Assembly (NCBI GenBank): GCA_039105265.1
Contig: JAPFFF010000002.1
Location: forward strand, 4,216,001-4,280,000
Reading direction: 5' to 3'
Source: Tritrichomonas musculus
Taxonomy: Eukaryota; Parabasalia; Tritrichomonadida; Tritrichomonadidae
DNA length: 64,000 bases
Shown: positions 57,788 to 64,000 of the stretch, one piece after another
How the letters are laid out: the number at the start of each line of letters is the position of its first letter
Numbering within the stretch: position 1 is the stretch's first letter
Translations under genes and position numbers: made by a program
Notes under the pieces: model-generated
Databases searched by the model: none
What the model was told of the DNA's origin: nothing
Seen by the model: the letters and a program-made list of their open reading frames with translations, nothing else

Positions 57788-59160
57788 CTGATTGCACATC
57801 GTTGAATCAAGCAACCTTTAGGCATTTTTCTGCCATTGAAGAAATTAAGCAGTTTACTTTTAAATAACAGCATCAGTAACATCAATTAATGAGTTTTGAT
57901 CATTATTGGACGAATTGTTGATCGAGTTACCTTCTTCATTAAAACGTTTAAGTTTTAGTATTTTTGAAGGCCGCAAATCATTGAGCAAAGCTACAGTTCC
58001 ATCTTCTGTGGGAACGTTTGCACATTTGCTTTTAAATGTCACTGAAACACTCGAAATAAAAGGTGACTTGATCACGATTTCCAGTATTTTTGACAGCTGT
58101 GATCGATTGAAAAAAATTGAATTAACTTTTTTCTGTAGCAACAATTGTGATTCATCTGCAACAACAACTGGATTGAATGCCTTTAATAAATGCATTACAT
58201 TGGAGCAAATAACAATTTCTTCATCTGCAACAACAATTGTGATTCATTGGAGCAAATAGCAACTCCTTCATCTGCAACAACAGCTGGATTAAATGCCTTT
58301 AATAAATGCATTACATTGGAGCAGATAACAACTCATTCATCTGCAACACTTATTGATGATTTTGCTTTTAATAAATGCGAATCATTAATTTAAACTTTGA
58401 TTCTCAATTCATTAAAATCAAATGGGTGCCGTGCTTTCAACGAATGTTCGAAACTGGCAGAAGCAACTATTTTAGATCCAATAAAAGAGATCAACAAAAC
58501 ATTATTCCTTAAATGCTCTAAAAAAGCTGGTTTAAAACTTCACAATCAGTTGCAAAACTAGAAAATGACGCATCTGAAGTGTTTTCAATTCCACAGCTAT
58601 TTGAAACGACTACTATTTCATGCTTTGTAGGATGTGAAAAATAGAAATCAATAACAACTCATTCAAATGCAAAAAAACAATTAATAAGCGTGCATTCAAA
58701 GTTTGAATGACATTTACATTTCATTTTGGAACGGATTGAAAAAGCATTTTATAAATGCTCTTCTTTGATTTCTATCAAAATTCCTTTATCATTGAAAACT
58801 ATCTGCCATAACGCATGCGTTGCAATCGATTAAACCATGAAAGCTTGGTTGATGCTCATCATTAACAAAAATGTCAATTCCTTCTTCTGCTACTTCAATT
58901 GAAGATTATGCTCACTCATCATTAAAACAAACAACAATCCCTTCTTCTGTTACATCAAAGGATGTTCATCTTTGACTAAAATTTAATGATGAGCCAATAT
59001 TGAAAATTATTCATTTACAAGATATTCATCTTTGGATAAAATATCAATTCAATCTACAGTAACTTCAATTGGAAATGAGGCTTTTGATGCGTGTTCACCA
59101 TTAATAAAATTAAAAATTGTAATTATCTATTTATCAGAAAGGATAAATTCATATTTTTGA
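57540..59160 (+). pseudogene. Decayed BspA-like leucine-rich repeat gene
   Basis: Plus-strand fragments of a protein with about 23-residue BspA-type repeats appear throughout. Examples are CTTLEQMNIPPLIEYIG near 57570, GLNAFNKCITLEQITISSSA near 58170 and again near 58300, MSIPSSATSIEDYA near 58880, and SIGNEAFDACSPLIKL near 59070. Frames shift and stop many times, and a 31-T homopolymer interrupts it at 57757-57787. BspA-like LRR surface proteins form a very large trichomonad family. This one is dead. The nearly repeated segments at 58146-58213 and 58262-58330 are recent repeat duplicates. Confidence 0.75.
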
Positions 59161-59488
59161 CTTACCCAGAGTAATCAGATGATCAATTTCTTTTTTAATT
59201 ATAATGCTAATTCATCTGTTAATATTTAAAACCATGATATTTTATTCAGACAACAAAAAAATAGTAATGTTAAAAAAGACGTTAAAATCACTTTATTAAG
59301 CAAGATACAATTGATATTTAATGATTATTAAAATTGTGTAAATGATTGTTTAGACTTCACCTTTTCAAAATATATTTATAATTCAAAAAGTGAAAATATG
59401 AAAATATAAAGTATTCAACATATTTCTGAAATTATTTGTCATGGTTAAACAAAAAGTTTTGTAAAAGAACAAAAAGCATTCAATTTTA
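59161..59488. other. AT-rich intergenic DNA
   Basis: No gene seen upstream of the kinase gene. Confidence 0.4.
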
Positions 59489-59495
59489 TCATTTA
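59489..59495 (+). promoter_or_regulatory. Initiator-like element of the kinase gene
   Basis: TCATTTA with its A at 59491, 10 bases before the ATG at 59501. It is the same heptamer, at nearly the same spacing, as at the UBR gene. Confidence 0.5.
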
Positions 59496-59500
59496 TAAAA

Positions 59501-60505
59501 ATGCTTTCTAGGACGCTTTTTTCAAAATGGCTTGTTGATATTTCAACTTTTAAAATTGATGATTTCCCTATTGGAGAGGGAGCCTATGGCGTAGTTCGTA
59601 AAGGAATTCGGCCAGCTTCTAAAAAAAAGCCTGAATTGACAGTTGCTGTTAAATATTTAAAAGCTGAAAGAATTCAAACAAATAAAGATCAAATGAAATT
59701 TCATAACGAAGTTGGATGCCAAGCTTCTCTAAAACATATTGCAGTTTTACCTCTTGTGGGCTATTCAATTCCTTTTATGGGTAGAGGCGACTACACAATT
59801 GTTACTGAGTTCATGCCAAAAGGCTCACTTAAATCATTAATTGAGCAGGCTGCTTCCGGAAGCGCTCCTGATAATTGGGAAACTATTAAAGCCATAAATA
59901 TTTTTGGTATTGCTGCAGGAATGGCTTATGTTCATCAGCAAAAAATAATTCACAGAGATTTAAAAACTGAAAATATTATGCTTGACGAAGATTATTTCCC
60001 GAAGATATCAGATTTTGGTTTTTCAAAAGTTTTTGAAGAAGGAAGTGAAAATCAAATTACACAAACCCTTAATATCGGAACACCTAGTTATATGGCTCCA
60101 GAAATTTTAGATAATCAACATTACACCAATAAGATTGATGTATTTGCTTATTCAATTATTTTGTATGAATTAATGACAAATAATAAACCTTGGGAAGATC
60201 AGGATAATAAAGTTAAATTTAATCTTGTTAAATATGTTTCAGAGGGATTGCGTCCAACCATTCATGAACGCGAAATTCCTCCTGACTATGTTGAACTCAT
60301 CGAGAGATGCTGGGATCATGATCCAAAAAATCGCCCATCCTTTATTCAAATGGTTAAAGGTTTTATGGATTTCCGAGATGTTTATTTTAACATGGAACTA
60401 ATAGATGAAACAGATTTTCTTGATTATATTGAAGAGGCGGTGAAAGGTCTAGATTTCTCTGTTCTCGATGCAAACGAAGACGAAGAAGAAGCTCTTTCAG
60501 ATTAA
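59501..60505 (+). CDS. Protein kinase, TKL-like Ser/Thr kinase
   Basis: Protein of 334 aa with one complete kinase domain at about 19-290. The Gly loop is GEGAYGVV, the ATP-binding Lys is K51 (VAVK), the catalytic loop is HRDLKTEN with D153, DFG has D171, and the APE motif reads MAPEI. Segments such as FGIAAGMAYVH and CWDHDPKNRPSF are typical of the TKL-type kinases abundant in trichomonads. All catalytic residues are present, so it should be active. A short acidic C-terminal tail follows. There is no membrane or other domain. The start follows the initiator by 10 bases. Confidence 0.9.
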   Translation: MLSRTLFSKWLVDISTFKIDDFPIGEGAYGVVRKGIRPASKKKPELTVAVKYLKAERIQTNKDQMKFHNEVGCQASLKHIAVLPLVGYSIPFMGRGDYTIVTEFMPKGSLKSLIEQAASGSAPDNWETIKAINIFGIAAGMAYVHQQKIIHRDLKTENIMLDEDYFPKISDFGFSKVFEEGSENQITQTLNIGTPSYMAPEILDNQHYTNKIDVFAYSIILYELMTNNKPWEDQDNKVKFNLVKYVSEGLRPTIHEREIPPDYVELIERCWDHDPKNRPSFIQMVKGFMDFRDVYFNMELIDETDFLDYIEEAVKGLDFSVLDANEDEEEALSD

Positions 60506-60624
60506 ATAATTGATCAATTCTTTTTTAACGAATTATAAAAACAAAAGGTTTGAAAAAATATTTTGTATTTCAATGTTTTTATTAATTTAAAATAAATCAT
60601 ACAAACAACATTATCATGATAACA

Positions 60625-61368
60625 TTATTTATAAGCTGTCATGCCTTGCCAGTTAAGTGGAGCTATCATAAATAAAATGATAACCTCAATCATTAAATTT
60701 AAAAAATGCCAAATAGTAACAATCATCGAAATAATTTTTGTGATAACTGATCCATACCTTGAGCAAATAATAAAATACCATATTCCAATTGTACCAGAGC
60801 CTGGAATACCAATAAAAAAGAAAAAGAAAAAGAAAATGGTAAAAAATTGAAAGGGAATAAGAGAAAAGTTTTGTTTTTCATCACGAATTGCATAATAAAG
60901 TGGAAAATATTGTCCATAGAAAAGTGAAATCGGGCATATTAATAGAATGAAAAAAGATAAAATCAACTCCCTCCATCGAATAATTAACAAACTATCAATT
61001 TCATCACTAAACATTTGTGCAAAAAAAGAAAATATAAGTACATAAGAAAATGACAGAGCACAATAGTAACACATTCGTATTATAAATGAATATTTATTTG
61101 GGATTTCTAAACCAATGCTATGATATACTATTGGAAAAAAAGGCGGGAAGTTCGGAGATCTTCGTTTTGAATTTGAGAGAGAAACATCAAATCCATTTGA
61201 GCCATCATCGTTTGAGTATTCTTTATAGTTCATGATTTTTGGAAGAGAAAAATCATTTCGATCATTGAATAAATGGGAATTATTATTTCTGTTATCTAAA
61301 TATGAATCAAATGGATTTGGGAGAGTTGCCTTTTGTTCAATAAGAGTCGTGTTTCCATTATTATTCAT
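60625..61368 (-). CDS. SCAMP-family secretory carrier membrane protein
   Basis: Protein of 247 aa. A cytoplasmic N-terminal part of about 90 residues contains an NPF motif at 18-20 (binding site of EH-domain proteins, as in SCAMPs). A conserved FPPFFPIVYHSIGLEIP segment precedes the first helix, like the peptide before SCAMP helix 1. Four hydrophobic helices lie at about 97-118, 135-156, 171-187 and 208-234. Between helices 2 and 3 is a PLYYAIRDEKQNFSL motif, and a GIPGSG turn follows helix 3, both typical of SCAMPs. SCAMPs act in post-Golgi vesicle traffic. The call is from order and motif positions. Confidence 0.75.
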   Translation of the reverse strand: MNNNGNTTLIEQKATLPNPFDSYLDNRNNNSHLFNDRNDFSLPKIMNYKEYSNDDGSNGFDVSLSNSKRRSPNFPPFFPIVYHSIGLEIPNKYSFIIRMCYYCALSFSYVLIFSFFAQMFSDEIDSLLIIRWRELILSFFILLICPISLFYGQYFPLYYAIRDEKQNFSLIPFQFFTIFFFFFFFIGIPGSGTIGIWYFIICSRYGSVITKIISMIVTIWHFLNLMIEVIILFMIAPLNWQGMTAYK

Positions 61369-61498
61369 TGAAATTTAAATTTATATATGAACTCTTTTTT
61401 AAATTATCTCTCAATGTAAACAACGATTTTTTTTTTTTCTGAGGTTATGTTTTATATTTCAAAAGGATGATTTTATATGAATTTATGCAATTTTTGAA

Positions 61499-62986
61499 AT
61501 GTTAGAAATTTATCCTTGTCCAATATACAAAAGTTACTTTGATTGCGAAAAAGAAAGAACTAACCAAATTATTTTAAATGAAGATGGAAATCTTAATAAT
61601 ACAGAACTTATTTTTACAATTAACAAAATTATTTTCCAAATACTCCATAATGATGAAATATATTCTGATCAAGAACGCATTTTTCTATGCATCAATAGGA
61701 TCCTCAATTTGATTACTCAAAAATACCAATTTTGCATTAATTTTTTATCAGATATATGGAACAGAAATTTTGGTAAATTACTGATTGATTTTATTGAAAA
61801 TAACAATTTACTCAACCAACTATCCACAACCCTCAATTTAATCCTTTTTCTATTAAGAAGCAGCGATGCAAAGCTATTTTTTTCTAATTATAAATTAAAG
61901 AATGTTATTTTTAGAATTTTAACATCATTTCCATCAGAAACCATACTAATTAATCAAAGTATTATGATTCTGTCATCAATATTACCATTTTACAATGAAA
62001 ACATAGAGCTTTATATACCAAATATATTTTTCAAAATGGCTCCCTTTTATGATTTTGAAAATTGTGAATTATCATTGTGTACATTAGTCCATAAAATAGT
62101 TCAAACCATTGATATTTCTAGATTTTATGAGCCAATCACGGAACTATTTAAAAAAATTCTAACAAGGAAACATTTTTCTACACAAACATTGATTCTTATT
62201 TTAAAGACCATAAGTAAACTTCAAATTCGAAATAAAAAATACTCAAATGAATATTTAAATAATGCAATTGATAATATCATTATCATTGTCTCCGGTCAAA
62301 TTGAAAATTTTCCTATTCAATTAATTATTGAATTTTTAAAATTTACTAAAAATACACTTTTGTATTCAGAAAAATCGAAGATTTACAAGTTATTACGAAA
62401 AACATCATTTCTTTCGTTAGTTAGACTTTATCAAACACAAGAAAACCCGAAGATTGTTACAATGATTCTAGGAATTATAACTGAAGTATTAAAGATTGAA
62501 AGAGGAGCCAGCTTTTTTTGCCAATTTGACCTTGCCATCAAATTCAATGAGAATTTATTATTAAAATTTATTCATAATTTCTCTAAAAAATCATTTGTAG
62601 AAAAGCAAGCTATTTTACGATTACTTGTCGTTTTAACATGCTTTCAAAATCCAGAAACATTCAAAATTTTGAAAGTAAAGAATAAATTTGTTTTTGATAA
62701 GTTGATTCATTTTGCTTTTAACTCACAGGATAATGTGATAATTAAAGATTGCTTAGATTTTTTGTTGAATTACTTTGAAATGTCACTTATGTTTGAAAAT
62801 TTCTCATCTTTTTCATTAATAAGCGAATTTGGGTTTCAAGGACCTTGCTCTTTCGTTTCAAATTATAACAATTTTCATGTAGATCAATTCGTTGACGACT
62901 TATCTATGCAATATTATGATTCTGATATATCAAATCAAGCAAAAAAGCTGCAATTTTTGGTAAAAAGAATTTCATCTTGTTTCTAG
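61499..62986 (+). CDS. Helical-repeat (ARM/HEAT-like) hypothetical protein
   Basis: Protein of 495 aa made of Leu/Ile-rich helices of about 40-residue period, consistent with ARM or HEAT repeats. No specific family recognised. The C-terminal 70 residues are less regular. Several ATGs stand just upstream in other frames; the ATG at 61499 opens the long frame. It probably acts as a binding scaffold; the partner is unknown. Confidence 0.6.
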   Translation: MLEIYPCPIYKSYFDCEKERTNQIILNEDGNLNNTELIFTINKIIFQILHNDEIYSDQERIFLCINRILNLITQKYQFCINFLSDIWNRNFGKLLIDFIENNNLLNQLSTTLNLILFLLRSSDAKLFFSNYKLKNVIFRILTSFPSETILINQSIMILSSILPFYNENIELYIPNIFFKMAPFYDFENCELSLCTLVHKIVQTIDISRFYEPITELFKKILTRKHFSTQTLILILKTISKLQIRNKKYSNEYLNNAIDNIIIIVSGQIENFPIQLIIEFLKFTKNTLLYSEKSKIYKLLRKTSFLSLVRLYQTQENPKIVTMILGIITEVLKIERGASFFCQFDLAIKFNENLLLKFIHNFSKKSFVEKQAILRLLVVLTCFQNPETFKILKVKNKFVFDKLIHFAFNSQDNVIIKDCLDFLLNYFEMSLMFENFSSFSLISEFGFQGPCSFVSNYNNFHVDQFVDDLSMQYYDSDISNQAKKLQFLVKRISSCF

Positions 62987-63304
62987 AAAAATAATTATTA
63001 GTCTCTATGTCTTTTTTTATTTGTTTGTTTAAAACAGCTTTGAAATCTTTTTTTTTTTTTTTTTTAAAATTCTCATAATGCCATGTGACATACGAATAAA
63101 ATATGGAAAATTAAAAGAATATCCATAATCATTTCTTTCAAAAGCATAACATAAAACATAAATCTATCAGTTTGGGTTGATACGTTGAAATAATTATTAC
63201 AATGATAAAAATAATAATTTAGGCCATGATAATGCTTTACTTAAATGTATTTTTAAATAAAATATTGGAAGAAGTAAATAATATGTAACTATAAATCAAG
63301 TTCT

Positions 63305-63913
63305 CTACATTGCACCACGATTCGATATCTTCTTTGTTGATCGAAGTTTTGGCGTGATGGCTATCAAAAAAGTTATAATGAGAATGAGTATCAAGCCACC
63401 AAAGCAAAATATTCGTAATCCAATCCATATCCAAAAATATGTATGAATTTCATCACAATTGCTTTTAAACCAATCATTTATCAGCTTATCTGAATATAAA
63501 TCAACATTAGAACAATTGTAATATTTATTTTTGAACATTGTCGACTTAAAATTATTAAATAGCTTGTAATCTTCACTAGTTGGGGATTGGTTTTGACATA
63601 CTCTTGTAAGTTGAGCCAAAAAAGCACTTTTGCCATTTGAACATTTTGACTTTGAGGTATTATGAATTACCAAAGATCCTGTTACTAAAGGTGCAATTAA
63701 TGGTAAGCAAAATGCAAATATCCATGATAAAAGTGAGTATAATGGAAGCTTGTGCATTTTATTAAAAGGCATTTTCTCAATATGATTAAATATATTTCTA
63801 ATCCTTCCCCAGTAAATTCCACCATGAATCAAAATACCAAATTGCGATACTAGCAACGCAATAATAAATAGTATTAACATAAATCCGTCAAAAATTGAAC
63901 CATTTTTTCTCAT
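63305..63913 (-). CDS. Membrane protein with three hydrophobic segments, tetraspanin-like layout uncertain
   Basis: Protein of 202 aa from the first in-frame ATG at 63913. The frame is open back to a stop at 63998-64000, starting only with TTG, so 63913 is the best start. Hydrophobic segments lie at about 8-33, 55-81 and 165-195 counted from that ATG. A Cys-containing loop of about 85 residues (CSNGKS, RVCQN, YYNC, SNCDEIH) separates the last two. This resembles a reduced tetraspanin plan, but only three helices are seen and the CCG motif is absent. TCACT on this strand at about 63979 could be an initiator. Confidence 0.5.
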   Translation of the reverse strand: MRKNGSIFDGFMLILFIIALLVSQFGILIHGGIYWGRIRNIFNHIEKMPFNKMHKLPLYSLLSWIFAFCLPLIAPLVTGSLVIHNTSKSKCSNGKSAFLAQLTRVCQNQSPTSEDYKLFNNFKSTMFKNKYYNCSNVDLYSDKLINDWFKSNCDEIHTYFWIWIGLRIFCFGGLILILIITFLIAITPKLRSTKKISNRGAM

Positions 63914-64000
63914 TTGAAGTAGAGATATTTTATTATTCACTTTTGCCCAGAAAAAGTCGAACTTTTCCAAGGGAAAAGTGAATTTGAAGTTTTTTTTTTA

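Overview
The window looks like nuclear DNA of a trichomonad protist, most likely Tritrichomonas or a close relative. It is very AT-rich and genes are almost all single open frames. Several starts follow a TCA(C/T)(A/T) initiator-like motif 5 to 17 bases upstream of the ATG, as in Trichomonas. One protein has a hydrogenosome-type presequence. The window also holds a Maverick/Polinton, relics of BspA-like leucine-rich repeat and Sel1/kinase genes, and one tiny intron. The genus assignment is inference.

Layout. 1.2-13.2 kb: NifU-type Fe-S protein, UBR1-like N-recognin, large W-repeat protein, membrane-anchored subtilisin. 13.4-17.0 kb: a 41-bp minisatellite and a decayed kinase-like/Sel1-repeat gene. 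17.8-23.2 kb: lipase-like membrane protein and a karyopherin gene split by a 285-bp mariner-type MITE. 24.2-33.5 kb: a small bacterial-type DUF3781 protein, an acidic hypothetical, an exportin-like karyopherin, an ABCA-type transporter and a C2-like protein ending in RRxS repeats. 33.5-44.9 kb: gene-poor DNA with a Cys-rich zinc protein, an ORC-like ATPase, an F5/8-type-C protein, ISY1, a spliced ARL6-like GTPase, an EF-hand protein and a possible axonemal protein.

45,206-54,289 is a compact 9.1-kb Polinton. It has 453-bp terminal inverted repeats and a 6-bp target duplication (AATGTG). It carries a packaging ATPase, a likely major capsid protein, the exonuclease part of a protein-primed DNA polymerase and several small unknowns, including a 68-aa gene present in both terminal repeats. 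The repeats are almost identical, so the insertion is recent. No integrase or capsid protease was recognised, so it looks like an incomplete copy.

54.3-64.0 kb: a Tc1-like transposase relic, a 204-bp tandem repeat, a decayed BspA-like LRR gene, an intact TKL-like kinase, a SCAMP-family protein, a helical-repeat protein and a membrane protein at the window edge.

The host genes are unlinked housekeeping functions (protein turnover, nuclear transport, splicing, membrane traffic, cilium) rather than one pathway. The features most worth following are the 31-nt intron, the MITE that splits the karyopherin gene, the bacterial-type gene, and the unusual Polinton with a gene in its terminal repeats.
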